Assembly (NCBI GenBank): GCA_024639065.1
Contig: JAHEJC010000019.1
Coordinates: 1 to 33,444, forward strand
Origin: Lewinellaceae bacterium
Lineage (GTDB): Bacteria > Bacteroidota > Bacteroidia > Chitinophagales > Saprospiraceae
Direction: 5' to 3'
DNA: 33,444 nt
The translations under genes were made by a program, and so were the position numbers. The notes beneath the pieces are model-generated. The model did no database searches and was not told where the DNA came from. It saw nothing but the letters and a program-made list of their open reading frames with translations. Positions 8,604 through 17,031 of this stretch are shown in pieces (the stretch's first letter is position 1; every line of letters begins with the position of its first letter).

Positions 8604-11600
8604 ATGAAAAAATTGATCTTAAGCTGCATCCTGCTGGCTTTACTATTTCTCAAAAATAATCTACCAGGTCAATCACCTGTATCCGAGCCCTTGTCAGCAC
8701 CGCATTTGGAAGTCGGTTATCCTTTTATTCAAAATTACGAACCAGAAGATTATCAAGCGTTTGATCAAAATTTTGGAATTACTCAAGATAGCCTTGGGAT
8801 CATGTATTTTGCCAATGGAGATGGTGTTTTGATTTACGATGGAGTGAAATGGACCTTAATCCCAATGAAGAATAATGGACTAGTTTATGCGGTCGAATGC
8901 AGTCTAGATCAGACTATTTATGCATCCGGAAGTTCAGAGATGGGATATTTGGCAATAGATTCCACGGGTCAACTTTCGTTTATTTCATTACTCGATCATT
9001 TGAAAGATGGGGAAGAAAACATAGGGACTATTCGTAAAATTTTATCTACATCTCAGGGGATTTACTTTCTTTCCAACCATACCCTTTTTAGGTGGTTTGA
9101 ACATGAGTTGGTGACTTGGAAGGCGGATAAGGAAAATTTTCTGGGGTTATTTAATATGAATGATCAAGTGACTATTTCCTTAAGAGGTGGAGGTCTGATT
9201 AATCTTCAAGAAGGGAAATTAGTCCCATTGCCCGGTTTTACAAATTTCAAAGGAAACATAAATAATATTGTCCCTTTCGATAAATCCAAATGGCTTGTGG
9301 GTAGCTATTTCAGAGGACTATTTGTATATGATGGGTATACCTTGCTGCCATTTGAAAATGAACAGAATGATTATTTTAAGAATAAAAATATTCGAACGAT
9401 CACCCTGCTTCAGGACTCATCGTTTGCCATAGGAACTTTAGGAGGCATTAAAGTAATTGACCGAACAGGTAGACTGTGCATGTCTATTAATGATAAGAAT
9501 GTTATACCATCACAAAAAGTTTTCGCTCTTTACCAGGACCGTAGTGGTTTACTTTGGGCCGGATTAGATTATGGAATATCTAAGATTGAATACCCTTCAG
9601 GTTTTTCAATTTTTGATAAGTCGAATGGCTTGGAAGGGGTTGTTGAGCGAGTAATTAGACACCAGGATAATATTTATGTCGGGAGTGAATACGGATTGTT
9701 TGTTTTAGATTATAATCACGATGATGGTAGCGCCTTTTTCAAACAAGTACACCACACAGATCATTTTGTAAATGATTTGCTGGCAATGGAAGATGAATTA
9801 CTATTTACGACGGACCAGGGCCTATTCGCTTTAAAGGAAGCAACGGTAAGGCAGATTAGTCAAAGAGTGACCAACTCGCTCATTCGATCGACCATAGATT
9901 CCAATCGGGTATTCATTGGGTACCAAGATGGCGTCTTTGCTTTGTACTTTGATGGAAACCAATGGATTGATGAGGGAAGAATAGAAGGCATCAATGGGGA
10001 GGTGTATGCAATAGTGGAGTTATCTAATGGAGATCTATGGATGGAAACATCGGTAAACTCAATATGGAATGTTTCTTTTGAAAGTATACAGAAGGCGATG
10101 TCCCTGGAAGATCCTATGGTGGAGGTTTTTTCAAGTAAACAAGGCTTACCTGATGAATTAGGTCGGCTTTTTTCACTTAACCAAGAAGTGTACTTCAGAG
10201 AAATTTATGGAGATTACATGTATAAATTTGATCAAAGTGCGTCAACATTTTATAAAGACACCAGTATTGGATCTCTGTTGGGTCTGCAGGAGAAAATTAT
10301 AAAAGTGAGAATGGTGGATGATGCTGAAAATCTGTGGTTTGATCTTTTTGATAGCATTGGTCATAGCGGATACAAAATGGTAGCTTGGAGAGTAAATAAT
10401 GGCTCCTATCATTTGCAAAATTTAAATCAAGAGCGGATTTATGATTTTACCGGAAAGAGCATGTATCCTGAGCCCGATAAGAAAATCACTTGGAACCTGG
10501 GTAAGAAATTGATTGTGCGGCAAGATTTAAATTTGCCAGTATCCAGGAAAAAATTTTATGCACTCGTTCGGTCAGTGACCTATCAGCACGATTCATTGAT
10601 CTATGCGCGTGCTTCCCGTACAGGTAATCGTGAAATTTCTGTGGTACTACCATTCAAAAATAATAGTTTTCGTTTTGAATATGCAAGCCCAACCTATTAT
10701 AATGAGCAGGGAAATAAATTCCAATATTATCTGGAAGGCTATGACCCAGATTGGTCAGCATGGACTAATGAGACACAAAAAGACTTTACCAATTTGCCTG
10801 AAGGAACATTTAAGTTCCGTGTAAAAGCTAAAAATATATTTAACGAAATCAGTGAAGAAGATGCTTTCTCCTTTTCAATCCTTCCGCCTTGGTATAGGAC
10901 TTGGTGGGCCTATTTACTCTGTGGACTAGGTGGATTGGTAGGAATTTACACAATTGTTCGATGGCGTTCTGAACAGTTAACCAAAGAAAAAATTTTATTA
11001 GAAAAAACGATTTCCGAAAGGACCGAGGAGCTTAAAGAACGCAATGCAATGTTAGGCGAACAAAAGAATCAACTCGCTCTGCAAACAGAAAAGCTTAAAG
11101 AAATGGACCAGATGAAATCAAGGCTTTTTGCTAATATTTCACATGAGTTCAGGACGCCGCTCACCTTGATCAAAGGTCCTCTAGATCAATTAAAGAGATA
11201 TCCCGAAAGTCATTTGGACGAAGCCAGAATTAACATGATGCAGCGGAACGCAGATCGATTACTTCGATTGGTTAATCAACTATTGGACCTTTCAAAGTTA
11301 GATGCTGGTAGTTTGAAATTGAATCCGACGGAAGGAAACCTTTTCCAATGCATCCGGACTACTGCAACCGCTTTTAGTTCTCATGCCGCTGAACGTAATC
11401 TGGATTATCAGATTCATATCCCTGCAAATAACGTGTGGGCTTCTTTTGACCGTGACAAAATTGAAAAAATTGTATATAACTTATTGAGTAATGCATTTAA
11501 ATTTACCAGTGATGAAGGGTCAATAATTATCTCCACAGCATTCAAAAAAGATCAACTTAATCTTGAAATCAAAGATACTGGTAAGGGTATTCCCAGTAAA

Positions 11601-12659
11601 GACTTATATAGAATATTCGACCGCTTTTATCAGATCGATGATAGCACCTCTAAAAGTCAGGAAGGGTCGGGAATCGGTTTGGCATTAGTGAAAGAACTGG
11701 TTGAATTACTTAAGGGTACAATTACGCTGGACAGTGAGTTGGGCAAAGGCAGCTCGTTTTATGTCAACCTGCCTTTGACAAGGATATTAGAACCCACCAA
11801 TAAAAAAGAACGGTTAGTCCAGTTAATTGAACAAAAAATGCCTGTCGCCCAGCTGGCTTCAACTATTAGGAAGACCACTGCCAGTGAGAAAGCATCCGGT
11901 GAATCTATTTTAATTGTTGAAGATAATCCCGATATGCAAATATATATTTCAGAACAATTAGGTAATGATTATGCAGTGGTTCAGGCGTTGAACGGTCCAG
12001 CAGGATTAAAAAAAGCGATTGAATCCTTGCCAGACCTCATTATCACTGATTTGATGATGCCAGAGATGGATGGTCTTCAGCTTTGTGAAATATTGAAAAC
12101 GGATGAACGTACTTGTCACATTCCAGTGGTTATGCTAACGGCAAAAGCTGGTATCGAAAATAAACTACAAGGATTGGAGACCGGAGCAGACTCATATCTT
12201 ACCAAGCCTTTTGATGCTCGCGAGCTGAAAGTGAGAATAAAAAACTTAATTGATCAAAGGAATAAATTAAGACAGGTTTTTTCAAAAATTGATCTTTTTA
12301 AACCACAAGATATTAACTGGCCTTCTCTAGACCAAAAATTTTTGGAGAAGGTACTTGAGTTGTTAGAAACAAGACATGGTGAATCTGATTTTGGGGTGAC
12401 TGAAATGCAGCGGGAATTGGCGATGAGTAAAACCCAATTACATCGCAAAATGAAGGCACTTACTGATCAAGCACCTGGGGAATTTTTAAGAAATTTTCGA
12501 CTTAAAAGAGCTGCTCAAATATTAATTAATAAAGGAGAAAATGTGACTCAAACGGCTTATACGGTAGGATTTAATAACCTTTCTTATTTTGCTAAATGCT
12601 TTAAGGAGCTTCATGGGGTATCTCCATCTGAATTTGGCGACCTGAACAAGATTATATAG
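8604..12659 (+). CDS. Hybrid two-component system sensor/response regulator (HTCS) with AraC output
   Basis: Start chosen at ATG 8604, which begins a signal peptide (MKKLILSCILLALLFL); the frame extends 22 codons upstream only through a TTG. The 1351-residue protein has an extracytoplasmic Reg_prop beta-propeller region (to ~680; e.g. DRSGLLWAGLDYGISKIE) and a Y_Y_Y domain (~685-755). One membrane helix (~768-786) and a coiled coil follow. Then come HisKA with the phospho-acceptor His847 in NISHEFRTPL, HATPase with DTGKGIP (~991) and GSGIGLAL (~1021), a receiver with Asp1149 in ITDLMMPEMDG, and a C-terminal AraC DNA-binding domain (~1250-1345). Such proteins sense a ligand outside, often a glycan, and activate transcription directly. 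No SusC/SusD locus is present here, so the target is unknown. Confidence 0.95.
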   Translation: MKKLILSCILLALLFLKNNLPGQSPVSEPLSAPHLEVGYPFIQNYEPEDYQAFDQNFGITQDSLGIMYFANGDGVLIYDGVKWTLIPMKNNGLVYAVECSLDQTIYASGSSEMGYLAIDSTGQLSFISLLDHLKDGEENIGTIRKILSTSQGIYFLSNHTLFRWFEHELVTWKADKENFLGLFNMNDQVTISLRGGGLINLQEGKLVPLPGFTNFKGNINNIVPFDKSKWLVGSYFRGLFVYDGYTLLPFENEQNDYFKNKNIRTITLLQDSSFAIGTLGGIKVIDRTGRLCMSINDKNVIPSQKVFALYQDRSGLLWAGLDYGISKIEYPSGFSIFDKSNGLEGVVERVIRHQDNIYVGSEYGLFVLDYNHDDGSAFFKQVHHTDHFVNDLLAMEDELLFTTDQGLFALKEATVRQISQRVTNSLIRSTIDSNRVFIGYQDGVFALYFDGNQWIDEGRIEGINGEVYAIVELSNGDLWMETSVNSIWNVSFESIQKAMSLEDPMVEVFSSKQGLPDELGRLFSLNQEVYFREIYGDYMYKFDQSASTFYKDTSIGSLLGLQEKIIKVRMVDDAENLWFDLFDSIGHSGYKMVAWRVNNGSYHLQNLNQERIYDFTGKSMYPEPDKKITWNLGKKLIVRQDLNLPVSRKKFYALVRSVTYQHDSLIYARASRTGNREISVVLPFKNNSFRFEYASPTYYNEQGNKFQYYLEGYDPDWSAWTNETQKDFTNLPEGTFKFRVKAKNIFNEISEEDAFSFSILPPWYRTWWAYLLCGLGGLVGIYTIVRWRSEQLTKEKILLEKTISERTEELKERNAMLGEQKNQLALQTEKLKEMDQMKSRLFANISHEFRTPLTLIKGPLDQLKRYPESHLDEARINMMQRNADRLLRLVNQLLDLSKLDAGSLKLNPTEGNLFQCIRTTATAFSSHAAERNLDYQIHIPANNVWASFDRDKIEKIVYNLLSNAFKFTSDEGSIIISTAFKKDQLNLEIKDTGKGIPSKDLYRIFDRFYQIDDSTSKSQEGSGIGLALVKELVELLKGTITLDSELGKGSSFYVNLPLTRILEPTNKKERLVQLIEQKMPVAQLASTIRKTTASEKASGESILIVEDNPDMQIYISEQLGNDYAVVQALNGPAGLKKAIESLPDLIITDLMMPEMDGLQLCEILKTDERTCHIPVVMLTAKAGIENKLQGLETGADSYLTKPFDARELKVRIKNLIDQRNKLRQVFSKIDLFKPQDINWPSLDQKFLEKVLELLETRHGESDFGVTEMQRELAMSKTQLHRKMKALTDQAPGEFLRNFRLKRAAQILINKGENVTQTAYTVGFNNLSYFAKCFKELHGVSPSEFGDLNKII

Positions 12660-12852
12660 GATCTATATAATAGCCCAAATCTGGAACGGCCCATAATCGA
12701 ATTGATTAATCACTATTGCCTGTTGGAAATTTTTGTCCGGTTATTTATAGGCTGGGGATACTAATCTCCAAGGGGTCTATTAGTGAAATCTGGATTTATT
12801 ATTGTGGTTGTTTCAGATGCTACAAGCACCAAATTTGTAATTGGTTGAAACC

Positions 12853-14751
12853 CTATTGATTGAGTATGTGGATTTGACCAGTGCCTTCAGTTTCAAGGAG
12901 AGCGCCATGCGCTACTTCGAGTGTAGCAGCAACACCCAATTGATCCGTTGATATTTTTACATTGAATCCAGCTTCAATTAGGACATGGTCGCAGTAAGTA
13001 GGAAATCGATTAAGACTCCAATTGGAAATATCAGTATGCCAATATCCTGTGCCAGGACCAATCCATTCATTGATCTCATTGCCTGAACAATTGATACGAA
13101 TTCCGTAATAGGGTAAAGGAAGTCCCAATTCATAAGCACCTAAATCCGGAGCTACTCCGGTATATCCGTCGTTGATATTGGCTAAAGTTATCCCTGCATT
13201 GATTGCGTTACAGTTGGGATTTAGTACATAAAACTGTATATAAAACGAATCCACAGATCCAGCTGTCGAAGCATAACCCAATGAGTCAAAACAAGTTTGA
13301 TGAGTAATTTCAACGCCATGTAATTCTTGGCCCGTAGCAGCAAAAAACTCAGGAATATCTGCTAGGCGAATGCTACTACCCCATTTAAACGCAAAAGAAT
13401 AATTGCCCCAATCAAATCCATCATAATCAAAATCAGTCCTCCAATTAGTACTTGCATTTTCTCCATTCTCCCAGCAATATCGATCTGCGATGCTAATCCA
13501 AAGATTATTCTTTATTTCAAAATTCTCCAGGAACTGGGATCCATAGCCCACTGGACCACTTTTTGCAATAAAAGTATTATGTGCGATTAAAGCGCGATCA
13601 GATTGTGTTCTTAATTTTAGGACACTTTCGTTAAGTACGGCCACCTGATTGTAGAGGACATAGTAAGGTGCTCCATTCATAGGCTGGAAACTGATCCCAT
13701 TATTTAAAGCATTGGTGATGCGGTTTTTCCAAGCGCGGTTGTTACTATGTCCATAATCAAATTCAATCCCATCATCGGATGTATCAAATATATCATTGCC
13801 AAACATATCCACATTCCTATGTGGGTAGGAGATGCCATCTCCTACTCTGGAAATGGTATTGTATGCCACTGTATGATCACTGGTATAATCGAGTTCAATA
13901 CCTTCTCCTGAAAAATTGGAAGTATTTGGATCATTATCCCCTATGATAAGGTTATCCGTAATATACCAACCGGTTCCTCCATTATTAAGGTATATCGAAT
14001 AGTGATTGTTTAGAAAAGTACATCTAGTAACGACTACTCCTTCTGGGCCAGGTGGAGAAGTTCTGAGTCCATATTGTTGATTCACAATTGTCAATCCTTC
14101 CAACCATAGGTAATCTGCTTCAAGCCTAATCCCTTCAAAAATAGGATCTCCATCTCCAGCGGCTTTCCAAACGATATGATTATAACTAGTTCCAGCCTTG
14201 TTTAAATAGATCGCACCTCCATAGTTTCCAGCTTGAAGTAGAAAAATGTCTCCAGGTTGGGCAATGGATTCAGCTGCTTCTACACCTAAAAAGGGATCTG
14301 CCTCAGACCCGGTTCCACCACCATTACCTGGACTTACATGATAAGTTTGGCCACCAGATGGTATTTGAGGGATCGACTTGGTTGAAATTGTTTTGGTCAT
14401 TGAACTAGTCCCACCATCGGGATCATTCAAATTAAGTAATACTTCATATTCATTTCCAGGCTCTAAAAATAATATACTGCCGGCAAGCATGTTATATCCT
14501 CCGAAATCCACTCGATATAATGGTAAGGCATTCGAATAATTGGTAGTACCTAATTTTCTGAATTGACAAGTACAAACGGCATTGTGATTATCATCTCCGG
14601 AGATATCCCATTCAAGGCCAATCGAGTGTATAGTTGAATAAACTTCAATCGTGCCAGGGATGGTATTGTCAACTAATGTAGATTCTTTGGCATCATTCCC
14701 AGTAAAAAAGAATCCTATCAGCAAGGAAATAATTATAAACTGTACCAACAT
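12853..14751 (-). CDS. Secreted right-handed parallel beta-helix protein
   Basis: This 632-residue protein has an N-terminal hydrophobic export signal (MLVQFIIISLLIGFFF). A fibronectin-III-like domain follows (~30-125; PGNEYEVLLNLNDPDGG). A parallel beta-helix spans ~140-450, opening with TYHVSPGNGGGTGSEADPF and showing repeated NxI and HN-type turns such as VAYNTISRVGDGISYPHRN. The C-terminal segment around WSLNRFPTYCDHVLIEAGFNVKI resembles the beta-rich module seen near the ends of secreted Bacteroidota proteins. The fold suggests polysaccharide binding or lyase activity outside the cell, but no catalytic motif is identifiable. No typical T9SS FPNP-type tail is present. The gene converges with the HTCS gene, about 190 bp apart. 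Confidence 0.8.
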   Translation of the reverse strand: MLVQFIIISLLIGFFFTGNDAKESTLVDNTIPGTIEVYSTIHSIGLEWDISGDDNHNAVCTCQFRKLGTTNYSNALPLYRVDFGGYNMLAGSILFLEPGNEYEVLLNLNDPDGGTSSMTKTISTKSIPQIPSGGQTYHVSPGNGGGTGSEADPFLGVEAAESIAQPGDIFLLQAGNYGGAIYLNKAGTSYNHIVWKAAGDGDPIFEGIRLEADYLWLEGLTIVNQQYGLRTSPPGPEGVVVTRCTFLNNHYSIYLNNGGTGWYITDNLIIGDNDPNTSNFSGEGIELDYTSDHTVAYNTISRVGDGISYPHRNVDMFGNDIFDTSDDGIEFDYGHSNNRAWKNRITNALNNGISFQPMNGAPYYVLYNQVAVLNESVLKLRTQSDRALIAHNTFIAKSGPVGYGSQFLENFEIKNNLWISIADRYCWENGENASTNWRTDFDYDGFDWGNYSFAFKWGSSIRLADIPEFFAATGQELHGVEITHQTCFDSLGYASTAGSVDSFYIQFYVLNPNCNAINAGITLANINDGYTGVAPDLGAYELGLPLPYYGIRINCSGNEINEWIGPGTGYWHTDISNWSLNRFPTYCDHVLIEAGFNVKISTDQLGVAATLEVAHGALLETEGTGQIHILNQ

Positions 14752-14862
14752 AGCCTACATTTTTCCAAACGAAATTTGCAGATTGGTTGAGTTGGTTAAA
14801 CAACGTTTGGCTCTTTTTATAATAAAACGTTCACTTTAAATTACCAGTATAGTGTCGCTGAA

Positions 14863-15579
14863 TTAAGTAATTCGTTGCGATTGTTTATTTAATTGAAGAA
14901 TCGAAAATATATGAATCATCACAGCAGATGGCATTAAGAATGCAGGTACCAAGGTATAGGGAAAACTTAAAAATGCTGGATTGACCCATGTCTCCGTTTT
15001 ACCCCAAAATGATGGAAAGTAGACAGTTGTGGTAAATAAGAAAACAATTGAAGCAAGAACTAACAAACCTAGATAATTCCAATACAACACCAATTTTTCA
15101 GGGAGCACGCTCCAAGCATAAACCAACAGTCCGACCACGATTGCAGACACTCCAAATATCAAGTCGAAATTGTATCCCTCAAAGGTAACCTCCGGATGCA
15201 ATATGCCTAAACCTACGGTGGCTAAGAATAATGATTCTACAAGAATTCGAAAGCTTTGAAAGTAGACTGACCAGCGTATAGGAATTGCTTGGTACATTCC
15301 ACTGCGTTTATTACGAATAAATTGAATAGCAATGAAGAGGAAGGTTGGGATAACCAGTAGTAAAGGAAACCTTGGAGGTAGATCAAAATTTTGTAAAAAT
15401 CCGCTATTCGAAATAAAGAACACGTAACTTAACCATATCAATAGCCCTAAAGCTGCAAAGCTAATACGACGAATTTTGGTGGAGGTATCTACTTCGAGTT
15501 TAGTCATTCCAAAATAATAACCATAAATCAGGATTGTGGCGATGACCAATGTGAGTATTACATAACCGGCTTGAATCAT
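14863..15579 (-). CDS. Polytopic membrane protein under MarR control, unknown function
   Basis: This 238-residue protein has about six or seven hydrophobic helices (starting MIQAGYVILTLVIATILIYGYYFGM) and conserved-looking loops PPRFPLLLVIP and FRILVESLF. No catalytic or transport motif is recognised. It lies 45 nt downstream of the MarR gene on the same strand, and a perfect palindrome identical to the one before marR sits 15 nt upstream of its ATG. That arrangement strongly suggests it is the regulated target of the MarR protein, possibly in stress or small-molecule response. The operon is visible; the role is inferred. Confidence 0.65.
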   Translation of the reverse strand: MIQAGYVILTLVIATILIYGYYFGMTKLEVDTSTKIRRISFAALGLLIWLSYVFFISNSGFLQNFDLPPRFPLLLVIPTFLFIAIQFIRNKRSGMYQAIPIRWSVYFQSFRILVESLFLATVGLGILHPEVTFEGYNFDLIFGVSAIVVGLLVYAWSVLPEKLVLYWNYLGLLVLASIVFLFTTTVYFPSFWGKTETWVNPAFLSFPYTLVPAFLMPSAVMIHIFSILQLNKQSQRIT

Positions 15580-15594
15580 AATTGTCAGATTTAG

Positions 15595-15608
15595 GTTGTA
15601 TATACAAC
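15595..15608. promoter_or_regulatory. Putative MarR operator, copy 1
   Basis: GTTGTATATACAAC is a perfect 14-bp palindrome in the 45-bp gap between marR and the membrane-protein gene. It matches the copy upstream of marR over 20 bp including flanks (TTTA before and T after). Size and symmetry fit MarR dimers. Confidence 0.75.
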
Positions 15609-15624
15609 TCAGTAGTAAAAAAAA

Positions 15625-16029
15625 CTATTTTGTTAATTTATTTAATATCAGGTTAACCGCTTTTTCTCCATTATGCCCCAATACCGATCTAGCCTCCTTC
15701 ATCGCTTGGTCCCATGCTGGGATCACTTTCTTCAAGAGTGATTTTCCCTTTCGAGTCATAGTCAGGTTATTCTGAGGACTTTTTATGATTAATTCACTTT
15801 CCAATAATCTTCTCAAATTTCTACTGACAGTAGATTTTTCCATGGCCAACATCTCAGCAAGTTTTGCTTGATTAATATGGATGCCATTAGAAATCATGAA
15901 TAGAATGCTTAATTGAGAATTGGTCAATTCAAATGGTAAAATATGTTTACGATAAATCTGACCGATCAGTCGATTGGCTTTCATAATTTTTCTGGAGAGG
16001 CAATCCCTTGGATGTGAAAGTTCATTCAT
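15625..16029 (-). CDS. MarR-family transcriptional regulator
   Basis: This 134-residue winged-helix regulator has helices leading to LTNSQLSILFMISNG, the recognition segment HINQAKLAEMLAMEKSTVSRNLRRLLESELI, and a wing region SPQNNLTMTRKGKSLL. These are typical of MarR proteins, which bind short palindromes as dimers and release them on binding a ligand or on oxidation. Two identical palindromes flank the gene, one overlapping its own promoter and one before the downstream membrane-protein gene, so autoregulation and control of the operon are likely. An alternative start at Met16 (MKANRLIGQ) is possible because the predicted promoter lies only 4 nt before the first ATG. One Cys (Cys10) lies near the N-terminus; whether it senses oxidants is unknown. 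Confidence 0.9.
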   Translation of the reverse strand: MNELSHPRDCLSRKIMKANRLIGQIYRKHILPFELTNSQLSILFMISNGIHINQAKLAEMLAMEKSTVSRNLRRLLESELIIKSPQNNLTMTRKGKSLLKKVIPAWDQAMKEARSVLGHNGEKAVNLILNKLTK

Positions 16030-16033
16030 GGAT

Positions 16034-16065
16034 CAAAGGTACAATCTTTAGGTTGTATATACAAC
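16034..16065 (-). promoter_or_regulatory. marR promoter with overlapping operator (copy 2)
   Basis: On the minus strand a -33 TTG (16062-16064) lies exactly 20 nt before a perfect -7 box TACCTTTG (16034-16041). The TTG is inside the palindrome GTTGTATATACAAC (16052-16065), so MarR binding would block the sigma factor. The -7 box ends 4 nt before the marR ATG, predicting little or no leader. Confidence 0.7.
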
Positions 16066-16385
16066 TATAGTAATTAAGTAGTGAGTATTGGGTATTGAGA
16101 TGGTGTGACTGTGGGTTTTTGGGAATGTGGAATTGTTGATGCTGAATGCTGAATTATAAAAGATTTTACATGGCCCTGAACCTGATAAAGGTATTCTGTC
16201 ATCTGGCTTGCTGGTCCTCTGACTTTCTGACTTGTCATCTGCCTTTTAATATCCGTTCCGATCCCGATGGCCAGTTGGGATCATTTTCGATTATCCAGGT
16301 ATCAAGGCATGGAGAAAATCTGAAATCGGCAATCGTTTAATCAGCAATCGATACTTAGAGGGATCAGTCCATAAGACTTTCTACC
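16066..16385. other. Intergenic stretch without a convincing gene
   Basis: This holds scattered degenerate copies of the CCTCTGA/CTTTCTGA words of the following repeat (about 16211-16240) and short GCAATCG-like repeats near 16330-16350. A 64-codon frame here has no protein-like composition and was not called. Confidence 0.4.
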
Positions 16386-16494
16386 CTTCTGACTTCTGAC
16401 TTCTGACTTCTGACTTCTGACCTCTGACTTTCTGTCTTCTGACCTTCTGTCTTTCTGTCCTCTGACTTTCTGTCCTCTGTCCTCTGACTTCTGA
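16386..16494 (+). repeat. Short tandem repeat, 7/8-bp units (CTTCTGA family)
   Basis: Five perfect tandem CTTCTGA units (16386-16420) are followed by about ten 7- or 8-bp variants (CCTCTGA, CTTTCTGT, CTTCTGA, CCTTCTGT and so on). The array ends in the -33 region of the next gene. It is pyrimidine-rich on the plus strand and is prone to slippage. Confidence 0.85.
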
Positions 16495-16521
16495 TAATCC
16501 GAACTCTAATAATTACATTTG
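16491..16521 (+). promoter_or_regulatory. Promoter of the small membrane protein gene, next to the tandem repeat
   Basis: A perfect -7 box TACATTTG (16514-16521) is preceded at 20 nt by CTG (16491-16493), a one-base variant of the -33 TTG that belongs to the last repeat unit. The -7 box ends 4 nt before the ATG, as for marR. Confidence 0.55.
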
Positions 16522-16525
16522 CATC

Positions 16526-16996
16526 ATGTTTAAAAATTGGAAGTTGAAATTAGTGCTTGAATTAGTGAGTTGGTTCTTAACGGCCTTGGTGGTGGTATTA
16601 TTTCTATTACCAATTACCAGGAAGATCTACCAATATCCATTTCTAAATATGAATATTTTATTCATCGTAGTTTTCATTACCCTCACCCGTTATATATTTT
16701 TATTAAAGCACACATTTTTTGCTTATAGCCAATGGTTTAAAGCATTTTTGATTTTCGCTTGTGTACCAGCTTTTTTATATATTTTGCGAAATTTTAAAAG
16801 CTTTCAAGAATATCTTGGAGAGAAGGGAGTGGAGAGTTTTATGTTTCATTTACCACATCTGCAGCAGGTTCCATTAGCTAAATATATTACTGCAGAAATG
16901 ATCTTTTTTGGAGCCGGATCATTAATCAGTATAATCATCTTTGGATTCAGGATGCTTATTTCCATTTGGAGACTTCACAACAAAGAAACCATCTGA
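16526..16996 (+). CDS. Small polytopic membrane protein, unknown function
   Basis: This 156-residue protein has about four hydrophobic helices (~11-31, 43-61, 69-88, 120-143), basic ends and a short soluble loop (FKSFQEYLGEKGVESF). It is similar in style to conserved hypothetical inner-membrane proteins of Bacteroidota; no motif allows a function. The start is supported by a perfect -7 box 4 nt upstream and the gene is preceded by a 109-bp tandem repeat whose length could influence expression. It converges with the FadL-like barrel gene downstream. Confidence 0.65.
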   Translation: MFKNWKLKLVLELVSWFLTALVVVLFLLPITRKIYQYPFLNMNILFIVVFITLTRYIFLLKHTFFAYSQWFKAFLIFACVPAFLYILRNFKSFQEYLGEKGVESFMFHLPHLQQVPLAKYITAEMIFFGAGSLISIIIFGFRMLISIWRLHNKETI

Positions 16997-17031
16997 TTTC
17001 TGGTCTATACGATACCTAACCGGCCAATTAT

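Noticed and set aside
16146-16340. A 64-codon plus-strand reading frame between marR and the tandem repeat
   Set aside because: Composition is not protein-like, it crosses degenerate copies of the short repeat and has no promoter or partner.
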